DNA from: Gracilariopsis chorda
Taxonomy: Eukaryota; Rhodophyta; Florideophyceae; Gracilariales; Gracilariaceae
Length of the DNA: 64,000 nt
NCBI GenBank assembly: GCA_003194525.1
Contig: NBIV01000136.1
Span: 124,001-188,000, forward strand
Direction: 5' to 3'
Every line of letters starts with the position of its first letter. The first letter of the stretch is position 1. The position numbers and the translations under genes are program-made. Under the pieces are notes generated by a model that did not search any database, was not told the origin of the DNA, and saw only the letters and a program-made list of their open reading frames with translations. Shown in pieces: positions 33,901-45,459 of the stretch.

Positions 33901-36576
33901 TACGTTTCGAATCAAAACCTGTCCCTCTCCACGTAGATGTAGGGCAAGTGCCTCTACAGTTGGATTGATGCGAACATGTTTGAACTCAAAGAGGTTCCAT
34001 GCAGCTTCAAACGCGACCACCTCTCTCGCTGTCATGTACGCCTTGTTCTCATTTTGAAGCATGTCGCTCTGTGCACCTTATTGGCTTTCCGTTCGATTTG
34101 AGACGACCAGATCCTGTTCTTTGGCATTCTTGAAAGAAAAATTCATGCAATATGCTACAGCGTTGCCATCTTGGGTTCTTTCAACATTGATATGAGCCTT
34201 GTACTTCATTGTGAGATCTGGATTGTACGGAACCACTTTCAAATATTCTTTCCTTCTTCTTTGGTAGGTCACTCTGTTTTTGTATTCATTTATCATTGTT
34301 TCAGCCACAATTTCTTGTCAATCATACCCAAATCGGCACCGCCCGCCTGAGGTACAACCACGGCTATATGGAGAGTGTTTGTGCATATTGAGTTTCTTCA
34401 CCAATAATCGGAGCTCTTGGTCTTCAGGCGGGTCACCCAGAAGCAGTTCGGCTTTGATCAAAATGTCAACGATCTCAGGATATTCAATTACGCCCCCCTC
34501 CAACCAAAGAAGAATGTGTTGATATGGAATATTTCTCTCCTGGAACTCAGGTTTGGCAGCAATCCCAATGCATTTCAAGCCAAAGAGTTGTTCTGAATTA
34601 TTCTGTAGATCCTTTATGATTAAACTTGCGTACTAGTTGTATACTCTTACAATAAGATCCGACCTATCAAAAGAACGGCTTCTGTCTCCCTCTGGACAAA
34701 ATGTTCAAGTGTTTTCATTGTTTATAATAGGTCTTTTCACATCTTCCCACCATATGTTCGTGGTTACTGTGATGAAAAGCGTCGGAGAGCCCAGTCGAGT
34801 GACCATTGCTTGCACATCCAGTCTTTTTTTCTCCTGTACGATGGAGGGTTTTTGTGATTACCTGGAAGGAAGAATCTACCGGGAGGGCCAAGTTCATCTG
34901 TTCCGGTATGGGTTGCAACCCGCAGCTCACGTTCTTCAAACATTCTCATCTGTTCTGTTTCCAAGAAACGAAGTCTCAAGTCTTCAATGTTTGTGCTACT
35001 ACGAAGCAACCATTGGTGAAGAGCAGTGACAGAGTTCAGGAGCAAATTATCGGTACACAGTATTCGCTTAGAGTGTTCTGACCACGTTAGGCTCCTTTCG
35101 TCTCCCTTGTTGGCATCCCTTGATGAAATACATGTTGCTGTATAATACGGGGCATGAATCTCACCGTAAGAGTAGAGCAGTGGAAAAGCCTCTTTCTCAG
35201 GGTCCATTATGTCAGGCTTTGAATGCCTGTACTTGACAACTTGACGTCGACGATTTCCGGTTGACATATGATGGAACTCTCTTCTTCCTACCAGCTGGGC
35301 ATCTGAGGCTTCTGACCTGAACAGTCCACTTGGCTCTATGACAAAAGCTCTCATTGGAAGAGGTCTGCCTCGGCTGTCTTCTGTTAAAGATTCTGCACCA
35401 GAGCTCACCTCGATTCGGGCTTCATGGGCATCTTGATAAGTTTGGACAGCTATTTCTTCCTGAACAGCGTTTGCAGAGATTTGCAGAGTAGACTCATCTG
35501 TGTTTGATCTCCTCTGAAGACTTTTGTCTGGTCCGACTAAATCTTAATACCTCTGTCAGACAATGTCTGGTCTTGTTTGCAAGGGATCGTATATGTTTGG
35601 AACCAAGTATCGAATATTCGGTTTTGACACCATTCGTTCCGTGAAAGAAGAACAATAATCCCGTGATTGAAGACTGGGAGGACCTTCCGACCACAAATAT
35701 GTGTACCGGACGTCCTGGAATGGAACAGAAAGAGACACATTGCCTTGAAGTCGAAGAAATGACGGACCTCCACCCCAAACATACTTCATATCCATGAATG
35801 TGAAATTTGCAAATAACCCATTTAAGTTTGTTGATAGCGTTTGAAAAGAACGTCAACAATATATTTCTTCAAGTTGCGATTTGATATGGACTAGTTCCAA
35901 AGAAACGCCGAGCGATCTGGAGATTTTATGTCCACAGCATGTTCGTTCCATCTCTGCACCAAGCAAACCTGCGCCACAATACCTGCACATACAAATACGA
36001 AGCACTAACCCCGAATCTTTGAATGGACATCGACTTGCTCGATGGCCGTTTGCACTGCACTTCCCACAACACGCTGGAAGTGTCCCAGTGATCGGGTGGT
36101 ACTACGGAAATGAAGATGTTGGACGTGCGAGGCCTTGAGGAATACTTTCTGTTCTTGCATTCCGGATATATTTTGCTCCATACTGAATGCCTTGACGAGA
36201 TCTCCCAGCAGACTGCATAAACGTCCTATCTCGGTCTTGTTGAATGCCACAAGAATGAAATGCGTTCAACTAAATATCTTCAGGGTTATGACGCTCCATA
36301 ACATTTTCAGGAAGCTCGGTTCTAGTTCCTACGTCCACCTGCGCAAGCTCATCGGTTATGTATCGATGATGCACGGGCTGTATATTCTCTCTTGGACGAA
36401 GGCCTGCTCCTGACCAGAGTTCACCACGTCGGGATGGCGGTCGATGCGAAGAAAAAGTCATGTCTGACTGCGGGACCCGGAGAGATATTGAGAGATTTGG
36501 TTATCTCCTATCGATGGAACATGTACCATCTCTGCCGCTTGAGTAGAGAACTGGTGTTGCACAGTAGTTTCCTGCA
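30920..36576 (-). pseudogene. Helitron Rep/helicase (RepHel), Hel-3 copy, decayed
   Basis: N-terminal zinc-finger-like motif CRYCGAGLLGAEMERTCCGHK-type at about 35895-35990 (first Cys pair CRYC, second CC). Helitron N domain at 34.76-35.86 kb (EAFPLLYSYGEIHAP, LRLRFLETEQMR). Rep at 34.08-34.8 kb with TLFITVT, ERNIPYQHILLWL and CRFGYD; its two-tyrosine box reads YCMNF at 34138-34152, so the second Tyr is Phe. The helicase has VFDEASM (Walker B), a decayed P-loop region, and a good 241-codon C-terminal stretch at 30920-31645 containing FAVSPHKAQGQKLKKMIID and YIELSRVKTSVDVLL (motifs V-VI). Several frame breaks and a solo LTR interrupt it. Hel-3 best preserves the C-terminal helicase; Hel-1 best preserves the tyrosines. 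Confidence 0.85.
32371..33212 (-). mobile_element. Solo LTR of the 56.7-kb gypsy family, inserted in Hel-3
   Basis: LTR span 32376-33207 (832 bp), flanked by ACGTC at 32371-32375 and 33208-33212. Read on the minus strand it begins TGTAGTGCAATGC and ends GCATTGCACAACA, a near-perfect terminal inverted repeat. It is clearly closely related to the LTR at 56687 along its whole length, much more so than the Hel-1 solo LTR. Solo LTRs arise by recombination between the two LTRs of a full element. It is in the same orientation as the Helitron gene. Confidence 0.95.
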
Positions 36577-36699
36577 TTAAATTTTTTCGTCATTGTCTCA
36601 AGATATTCCTGAAACCAGCAGTACAATGATTGATTATGTACGTAGTACTTTACTAAGTACATATGCTTTGCATTTTTATTCAGTATTGGTTTCATACGT

Positions 36700-36995
36700 C
36701 AATACATATCGAGTAAGATTTTACCTACGTATGCGGCGTATAGTTAATTCCTGTTCGTGTCAGAGGGTTCTATGGTTGTAGTACTGTGTGGCCTGAGTAT
36801 GAAATGCATAGAGTAAAACTATTTTTGTTAGAAGGGTAAACGTTTGCAGTACTGCGCAACCTACGTATGCAATACGTAAACTATTACTAATTTTGATAGA
36901 AGAGTGAAAGTTTGCTGTACTGCGCAGCCTACTAATGTACTAAAAAAACTATAACTATTTTTATTAAACGGGTAAACGTATATGGTACTGTACGA
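36700..36995 (+). repeat. Imperfect tandem repeat, period about 70 bp, at least four units
   Basis: Successive AT-rich units share GTTTGCAGTACTGCGCAACC and CCTACGTATGCAATACGTAAAC variants, then a CTATTTTTATTA-like stretch and a GGGTAAAC junction. Unit starts near 36775, 36842, 36912 and 36978, with a partial unit before them. It lies between Hel-3 and Hel-2. The following 37.0-37.67 kb holds no recognised gene. Confidence 0.65.
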
Positions 36996-37673
36996 AGTTT
37001 ATTTCGTTGGTTGAGTAGGATACGTTTTTATTTTTCCTATTGTCTAAAGTGCTGACGATTGTTTACTTAAGCTATAATGTACTCTAAAATTGCAGAAAAC
37101 TTTTCTCGAGGCAGCCACCTACAATTTATTTCACTCTACTTGCTTCTTCGTTTCAAATATCGTCTAAAGCCATGGCTAATATGTCCCAAACAGAGATTCA
37201 GTACCTTCAACTATGCTGTTTCCGTGACCGTAAAGATGCTATTCTACGGCGCTTGTGCAAAACTATTGGAAAAAATGTCCATAATACAGGCTGTATTGAA
37301 CCACATTGATGTGTACCGTGGCAGTTTCACTTGGTTCCTTTCGAGGAAAGTTTGTGCTCCAGTGGCCCAAAGATTAACACTGTGTACACGGAATTTGAAG
37401 ACTACCGCTTGATTGGACACAGAAAGGATTTGCCTGTTAGTTGGCCGTCAGAGATATCCAGGTGTGAGACAGATTCGAGGGAGCTGATAGAAGTTGAGGC
37501 GGTCGAGAGTGACAGATCTTACACGTGCTTGACCAATTTGCGCCAGTAGGATAAATCGTTTGATTACCACTAGCTAGTCGTTTGGCGGGAAAGAAAGTGC
37601 GTTCATTCATGTATTCTAAGGAGTCAACTTGCTCGTTGTCAGAGAAATCATTAGGTAGGTTGGACAAAAGGAA

Positions 37674-40600
37674 CCGGCTTTCAGCCGCGGGCACAGCTGC
37701 GCGTCATGTTGGGGGAGTGATAAAAAGTGGTCGGAAAAATGCGTGGAGAAAGCAAAAGCCCAAGGCAAGTAGTTTAATTCAAGCAAAGAGAAGCACATAA
37801 AAGATGGTTACGTCTTGGGGTGAATGCAAAACTGGATGGATTGAGGCAGCACTGGTTTTTTGGTGGCCACAGGCATGAGATGAATGGTCTGTGCAATCCC
37901 AGGAGCACGTTTTGGGTCATACAAAAGCAGCACATGATCATGCCTTTGAACGGAACAATGCTACGTATAACTGATCGGCGCAGAAAACGTTGGGTTGTGC
38001 ATTCACTTCCAAGCCTTCCAAAGACGTTCCCTTTTTTTTGTGGACGGTTGCTGCAAACTACAAGTGAATGGGGAACTGCCTTCCAAACATGCGAATGTCT
38101 GCGAAAGACAAATCGAAGTCGATAAGATGGAGAAGCTGCCGTTCTGGTACCTGTCCGTTCTCTTTGAATAAAGCCACGCCCATCGTAATCTGATAGACGC
38201 GCATGACCACGAACAGCTTTCCAATGACCAAACCGAGATCTAGCACGTTCCGAATGACCATAATTGGCACACCAATATTCATGTCCAAGTTATGAGGCGG
38301 TACTCCAGTAGGCGCATACTGATATGAAAACTCAGGAATGATATAACTGATCATGTCAGACTCTGGGTTCTGTCCACTATCAGATTGTACAGTCGTGGCT
38401 GAAGGAAAATTGAAGCGCTCACCACGAAACAGATCCAGCGCTATCGCATTATGTTCATCGACCAACTGATTTTTGGACGCAATGAGCATTTTGATGAGAT
38501 CAAAATCGTACTTTTATTGTGTTGTGAGACACCTCAACAGGAATTTGGAAGCTGTTTGCATGCAACTGGTAGATCTGAGTGGTATTGAAGCGTTGTTGGA
38601 TATTGTGTTGCGTGCAATGTAACATAAGAGCGACGCATATACCGCATTATCTGCTTGGTGTACTTGCTTGGTAAATTACCGAACTTGAACCGAGCACAAT
38701 ATCCACAGATCACTCTTCCATAGTAACAAGTCGGGAAAGTTTATGTACTCTCGTTTCACATGTCCACTCAGCCCACCCTCCATGTATACCGGCGGCACAA
38801 CTGGAAGCAGATGGGAGCAGTCGCTGCATTGTATGATTTTCAAGCCCCTAGACGGAGGCAGGGTTTCTATTTCACCGCAGCAAAGACTTTGAAGCAACGC
38901 ATTCATAAGTTCAAACACAGTTCATGAGAGCAAGGGTTCCTCATCCAAGAAGAGAAGTTGTATTTCGCGTAGCACTTCTGCACGTTGAGCTCGAGTACTG
39001 TGTCTGGACAAAGTGGCTGTAGTGCTGCTTGTACTGTTCTTTTCCGCTACACCAAGTCCAAGGAGGCTATGGAATGTGCAGCCACCTTTGAACAAAGATG
39101 CATCAATGCCTTTTGTGGCAGTCTTTTCGGCGAGCATGCCTTCCGACTGAGCGATATTGCGAAGGAGGTTGAGCACTTATGTAGTTCTGGTTCCTGCGGA
39201 TCCTTGCACAAAAATAACCTTCCTAGGAGTTTCCTTTCACTCCTGCAGCACTTATCGTTGTTATAATCCAGCAATGGCGGTGTCAATGACTTGTCTTTGG
39301 CGAGTATTTGAGGTAGCGTACCTTGACTAAAACGTTAAGGCATTTCACAGCACGCGCACGTTTCGAGTTGTTGTAGCTCGATTAGTCTCCGTCAATGCTG
39401 CATCCTCCTGCTCACTGTGTTGGGAGAAGAAGCTGTGATCGCGTAGCAGTCTTCCACGGTCCCGGTCTGAGATCTCCACCACAAACCGTTCTATCTCTTG
39501 CTTCTGTTGCCGCTCATCGCCTGTATCTACTTCGATACATAGCGCCTCCCAATTGTCGACGGCCATATTCTCTGGGTCTGCGCCTTTTTGGTATAGTGTA
39601 ACAACCAAGCATCGTAGCTTGGAGGGCGTGCTATAGATCTGCATTGCTTTTTGAAACGCGATATCAAACTTGGATCCCTTCGCAAACAGTCCGCTTGCAA
39701 TCGCAGTTTCACGATACGTTTCATACTTCTATCTGTTTAAATGTCTTGCCTCTTTACATTTTTATAAGAGCTGAAGCCGTCATTCATGAACAGTACGCGA
39801 AGAGCAAAGAGTTCGACTTCGGACGCTGGCACACTTCTGATCCTTGCGACGCACTGATCGTCTTTCATTAACTCTAAAACGTATATCGGCGTATCACAGA
39901 CGTCTGTGGGCACTTGAGTGCTCTCTCCCTCGTGTTTATTAAGCAAAATTGCAAGAAGAGTGCGATACAAACGCAACTTCTCAAAATAAGAAAGGTAGTC
40001 GAGTTTTGCATATGCTTCGGGCCTCGCAAATTATCTTTCCAGCGTAGAGGGCTGCGACGCATAAAGGATCTGTTTTGGACTTCTCAGCAGAAATGTTCTC
40101 TCCCATGTCAAGTGGATTGCCAATCGCTCTGCTTTAAGTACGATGAGAAGATGGCGAAACTCAAAAATTCTCCAAGCTGCGGTGACGGCGCCCACCATAC
40201 GTGCTCGAATATATGCACGAATTTCGTTCTGAACCTGCGGCTCTTGTTGCTGCTCGTTCTGCATGCCTGTCTCATTAGCGCCACTCACATTTAGCATCAC
40301 ATCCTGAGCTTTGGGCTGCCTAAACGCGTGTTTCATCAAATAAGCCACTGCGCCCCCCCTATGCATGCGTTCTACGTTGTTATGGGATGGGTAGTTCTTG
40401 GTAAGAGCTGGATTGTACGGCAAAATCGTGAGGTCTTCTTGCCTTTCGCTGTAGTTAATCACGCAATTTGTGCCATCTTAAATGTACGTCTCGTCATAAT
40501 CATGTTGCTGTCCTATTCAAACTTGCACAGCCCAGCGCGATTGCAGGAATGAAGGGAGTGGAATGGCATTGTGAATGGAACGAATGAGATCACGCAGCAC

Positions 40601-43600
40601 GTAGTCTTCTTCTGGAAGGGCAACTTTGTCACAAATTTGCTCGTTGTTCACACCCACTACTTCAAGCGCGTCTCCTTATAGCTACGCGAAAATGTGGTAA
40701 TAAGACAGAATGCGTTCTTGAAACTCACGCATTGATGCAAGCTCCAAGCACTTCATGTCAAGGATTTGCTCCGATTTCTTCTCCAATCCCTTCATGAAGT
40801 TATTAAAGTACTGGTTTTACACCCTCGCAATCAGGTCCAGTGCGTCAAACCGTGGAAGGCGGGTACCCTGTACTGCAAAAGCGTTACGACTGCTGGTGTC
40901 CACCCCAAGGCGGTGGATGTCTTGTCTCTAGATTTACATTGTGATTGTAATGAAGAGAGAAGGCGGTTCTCTCTGTGCCAAGATAGTCTGTAATTCCGTG
41001 TGTTTGTTCTTATAGTACGCTTTTGAGTTGATCTGGTCATCTGGCAGAAAGAATTGCCGCATTCTTGGGGACTGGAATGATGATACTTGACGAGTATATT
41101 TTTGTGCTTGCTGGATCTCTAGCTCTTGTACAATGCGTGCCTGTTGTTCTCTCTCCAGGAAATGAAAACTCATGTCCTCAAGGTATGTGTGTGCGCGAAG
41201 CATCCACATCTGCATCAGCGGTCCACTGTTCAGGACTATTCTGTCTGGGTACACACATCGCTTTGCATTTTTAGCTCAAGTGAGCTTTCAAAGCTTCCAT
41301 TTGTTGACACTGAGACCTGAGCTTTTCTGTGTGACGTTCCTTGCTTTTAGAATCAGGCCAATTTCAAACGGTTTGTGCTGGTTGCCGTACGGGTAGACAA
41401 TACGGAAAGTGCCTTTCTCTACAAGTTTGGATGCCGGTGTTAGAAATCAGTACCGCACTTGTGCATTGGTTGCAGCATTCCCAGTCGGTCCAATTCCAGC
41501 ACCAATAGCACCAGACGTTACTACGGCAAGCTCTTCTGTTCTGGTTCCTTCTACCAAGCGCGGTACTTGAGAGTGCCCTCTGTATACGCCAGTCGGATCC
41601 AAGACGAGCGTTCTCACCATGGTATGCCCTCCGCCAGGAGCATCTTCAAGGAAAGTAACTTCTCTTGCATGAAGAGCATCAACTGTGGCACTTCGGGGCC
41701 TTCGTATCCACGTACAACAATTCCTTGTTCCTCTCCCTGCGTGGTTATATCCAAAACGGTCTCCGCATTCTGATGTTGTTTTTGCGTGCTAAGCATGGAT
41801 CGGTAACGCTCGCGAAACACTTTGGGCTTGGACTTGATCACATCCTATAGCTTGGAAACGATTTCTCGTAAGTTGAGGTCCTGAATGGATCTACGAAGAC
41901 TCGCATGCACGTGGTGAGATGGTTCCAAGGAAGGCGGTGCGGTAGGCCACAGAAACCTGTAGCGCGTGATGTTCTGATTCTACATGGAGAGAGTGAGTCT
42001 TGTATCACGTCCAATTCTTAGAAAGGACGCACATCCTTAAATAACGTAAGACATGTCCATGAACGCATGTGTCATCACGAAGAGTGCTTTCAAATGGGGA
42101 GAATGAGAGCGAAACACTCTTAGGCTATACACACTGCGAATAAACTCCTTTCCATGCCTTTTGCGGAAGGTGATACCCCATTCCAACATTTTTGTCACTC
42201 TACAGCACACTCCGGGTATCTTCTTCCCAAGCAAAACACAACTGCAATACTCGCAGCTATCACTTCTCAATGTCCGGTCCGGGAGCTGGCAGGAAGAGAG
42301 CGTTTGTGAGAACTCGCCGCATCTTCTGCATCGCCCTTGACCCAAACTGGAAAGCGTCTCAGACTCTGTAACGTTTGCACGGATTGCTGGTTCATTCCAA
42401 GCTTCAGCTGGAACAGGATAGTATGCATAGTACACGCGATGCAGTCCTCGATACGGAATTCCAGAGCAACGCATGATCGTTCTATCAAACTGCTGCTGCC
42501 CAGGCTGCGGCTGCTGCTGTCGCAGGTGTAAGATAGCAGGAGTGAACTTATCGTCTTCAACTTACATGGGAATTGGCATCTGGTCTTCTTTTTGTTCAGC
42601 TTGTGGCAAATCATGCTGCTGTGGCGGCTGTGAGGGAGCAGGAGGGATCTCATCCTCTTCTACTTCTATTGGAAGGGGGATCTGTTCTTCTTCTTCCACT
42701 TGCGGCAGAGCACGGCCATCTGCCTCCATGGTGTGTGTTGCCCTCATCATTGACAACACGCACACGCATTGGTGGGGGAGATGGAGGTACAGGAGAGGAG
42801 GTTGGTCATGATGTGGGCCTGGAAGCACTTGCCCCAGCGACGGACGTAGGTGCAGGAGTAATTCCGTCTTCTTTCACAGCTAGAACAATGGATCCTGCAC
42901 GTGCGCTTCGCTCTCATTTACCAGCATCTCATTTGGAGCATAAGGAACACTGGAAATCGTCGAGGGTGTGCAGATCTTGGGTTTGCGCCGTCTGATTTAA
43001 CACTGGCTACCTCCTGTACTGGCTCTGGCACCTCCAGAATTTGCTCTCGCTCCCCCTGAATTGGGTCTGGAACCACCAGAACTCGGCGTGGACCCTCCAA
43101 GATTCGGACTGGCACCTCAAGAATATGGTCTGGCCCCACCAGAGTTCGGAGGTGGACCTCCTAGTGCCACATTATTTTACAAAAAAGAACAATCAATTTT
43201 TTATACACCTAACATTTCTGCCAGAGTTCCAGAATAGTTTCCAATTTAAGAAACATTGTAAGGTAAAAAATCTGATTGCAGTTTGTTCACTGCACCCATC
43301 GCGCCTGGTTGCATAAGCAGTTAAAGAACTTGCTGCAGGAGTTATATTTACACTCTGCAGTCGTACGCAAAACAGGGACTCTCGACACACCCTTGTTGGA
43401 GTTTGACGGGCAGAGTATGCCCAGCCGGTTCTCAAGCCGATTGATGTTAAACCCACTTGAGCTTAAAAGGATTGATCTGCATCTACTCACACGCCGAATT
43501 TTGCCTCCGGCCCCAAGGGGTACGACACGGTGGCTGCCCTGCACCCTAGACATCAATCTGATATTAGGTCCGGGAAACCCTCAGATTCCAGGTCAAACGA

Positions 43601-43672
43601 CCAGCATACCAAAGAGCACCACCTGACCTTTCCCACACACAAGGTACTCAGTGGGTTACTCTTGTGGCGACG
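37674..43672 (-). mobile_element. Helitron-like DNA transposon, Hel-2 (same family as Hel-1)
   Basis: About 6.0 kb. The 3' end keeps a decayed double hairpin (CGGCTTTCAGCCG at 37675-37687, then GCACAGCTGCGC) followed by GTTGGGGGAGTGA, matching GTTGGAGGAGTGA in Hel-1. The 5' part aligns with Hel-1 from the protein start region outward to GGGTTACTCTTGTGGCGAC at 43653-43672. No LTR insertion interrupts it. In place of the Hel-1 CTAG terminus it has CGGT. Confidence 0.85.
37810..43170 (-). pseudogene. Helitron Rep/helicase (RepHel), Hel-2 copy, decayed
   Basis: Same order as Hel-1: short GGARxNS-type heptads (43.01-43.17 kb), acidic/proline repeats (42.52-42.72 kb), Cys cluster CEYCSCV and GVCC (about 42.2 kb), Helitron N domain (40.93-42.03 kb), Rep (40.03-40.99 kb, PSLFITITM, LPYNPAL, tyrosine box YLMKH at 40328-40342), linker (39.35-39.98 kb) and helicase (37.8-39.3 kb). 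The P-loop reads GSAGTRTT, the Walker B region LFLDEEPLLS, and the C-terminal part contains APTGVPPHNLDMNIGVPIMVI and FAATVHK. It is more decayed than Hel-1, with many stops and frame changes. Confidence 0.8.
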
Positions 43673-43699
43673 AGCACATGACTTCGGCCTTGCCTAGTA

Positions 43700-45130
43700 T
43701 AGTGCATTCATTTTGCTGGGAATGTTACTACGTTTAGCTACCACCGGCACGTGCTCTCAAGTTCTGTAAGTAACGTCGTTCCATTTTTTGACTGGCCTTG
43801 CAGCCGTTTGGTTCCTTGTTGCTTTCTTCTTTTTGCCTCCCGTGAGCGGATCTGGTCTTGTCTGTGTCACTGGTTTGTATTGTCGTTCGTGGCCATTTTT
43901 AAGTAGGCAAAGGATTTACGATCTGTTTATTTTGCTTTCTATCAGTTTTTGCCCAAAATCGAGGTGTTTACCTTACCTGGTTGTTTACGATATCAGCAGG
44001 AGGTGGTACTTTGATTTCATCTATTTTAAAAGATGAGTTGGTGGTCGTTGGGTTTCTGTATAGACAGAAGTCTATTAAAGAGCTGGCTGCTTTTGTCATC
44101 TTTTGTAATACTACTATCTTATTGTCTTTGGTGGCTTGAAGGGCCCTGGTTGGTCATTCTTGCTTCCCAGTGCTTTACAATGGGTTTAGGAGCAAGTCAT
44201 ATTTTATTTAATTGTGGATTATTGTTGCCGTGCTGTTCTATGCCCACAATAGTGTCTTCAAGAAACATTAAGATTTATTCAAATACGGCAAGTTTGGACA
44301 GTAAATGTTTTTGAGCTACAGTCAGATAAACATCCAAGAGAATTAGAAAACAAATTAAATTAGGTCATAGTTTTGCATCATTACCAAAACTGTGAACATT
44401 CATTGATGAGCATTGAACCATCGTGATACTGATACACAAAATGAGCCCAGTTTTTTCCACAAATAATCACCAGTTGCGCGTTTTAGATTACACATCAAAG
44501 CACACTCTCGCATCAGCTCTGTAAATCCACCTCCAATGAGAAAGACGCTTTTCGTACGGGTTCTTCTTTGCGTATCCTAAGTGCTGCATTTCTTTTGTCT
44601 CGTTACCCGATTTAATGTTCTATCATTGATGATGATCAAACTTCCTCCTGGACTCGAGGCGTGGGTGGCAAACATCATCAACTGTCATTGCTCCGAATCC
44701 GCACGAAACTTTCTCAACAACAACACTGACTGAGCGGCTCCTAAAAACCAAACTGCTTGTTTGGTGCGAGTACCAAAATTGACAGATTCGTCTCAGCAGT
44801 CTCAACGAACTGGTCACTGAAATTCACCACTAAAATTGGAAGAAAATGATTTCGTGGGTATTTTCGATGTGCTTCGTACTTTGCGTTCAGCAGTTCCGAC
44901 CATGGCAAATCTACACTATTTATCGCATTCTGATCGCACTCAAAAATACTGAATTTGGTGAATTTGCATACACGCCCTTCGCAAAAAGGAACTTTTGGAG
45001 TTTTCCACTATCTACAAAACATGGCCAAAACTAAAGAGAATCATACAGACTGCTCTGTAGTGTCTTTTATATGGAATGAGCTTCCCGAAAGAAATAAACG
45101 CCATGTTTCCCTGCCATTTGCTAATTCAAA
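43700..45130. other. Stretch without a recognisable gene
   Basis: T-rich sequence with a 93-codon frame from a true ATG at 44033 to 44314 whose product is Leu/Trp-rich with two hydrophobic segments. Its ATG overlaps the stop of another T-rich frame. I see no family match and expect chance. The rest of the stretch shows nothing. Confidence 0.4.
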
Positions 45131-45137
45131 TCAATAA

Positions 45138-45459
45138 TGACAATTTCTCCGATGGTGGGCCCTTCTGCGCTGGCACGACGGTAAGCGTGCTCCTAAAGGT
45201 GTAGACTGAAACGGTAAATAGAACCTGTAGTTAGGATAGACTTCGAAGACCAGAGCTGTCAACAGCCTCTGTGCGCAGCTGGAATACGGGCAACCGTATG
45301 GTCCTTTACTGCTTATCTTCTACTCGTCTATCTTTTTCATCTAGGGTAGAGACCAGTGTGGTGTAGTAGCTAGCCTGAATAAATTCTCTAACTACCAGAC
45401 CGGTCGGTCAGATTCCACCCGTGTGGGAGCTCACGTGAAAGTAGGCTTACAGCCACACA
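45138..45459 (-). repeat. 3' LTR of the copia element
   Basis: 322 bp. On the plus strand it begins TGACAATTTCTCCGATGG and ends CAGCCACACA. About 350 bp separate it from the end of the RNase H reading. Confidence 0.92.

Larger units (their letters stand above)
30725..36576 (-). mobile_element. Helitron-like DNA transposon, Hel-3 (relative of Hel-1/Hel-2)
   Basis: The 3' end shows a decayed form of the same double hairpin (about 30725-30765). The Rep/helicase reading can be followed from a possible ATG at 36576 to 30920, apart from a solo LTR at 32376-33207. It differs from Hel-1/Hel-2 in lacking the GGARANS and acidic/proline repeats. The outer 5' end was not found. Confidence 0.8.

Noticed and set aside
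43788-44314. Two overlapping hydrophobic frames joined by ATGA
   Set aside because: T-rich sequence yields Leu/Phe/Trp-rich frames easily; no family match and no promoter seen.
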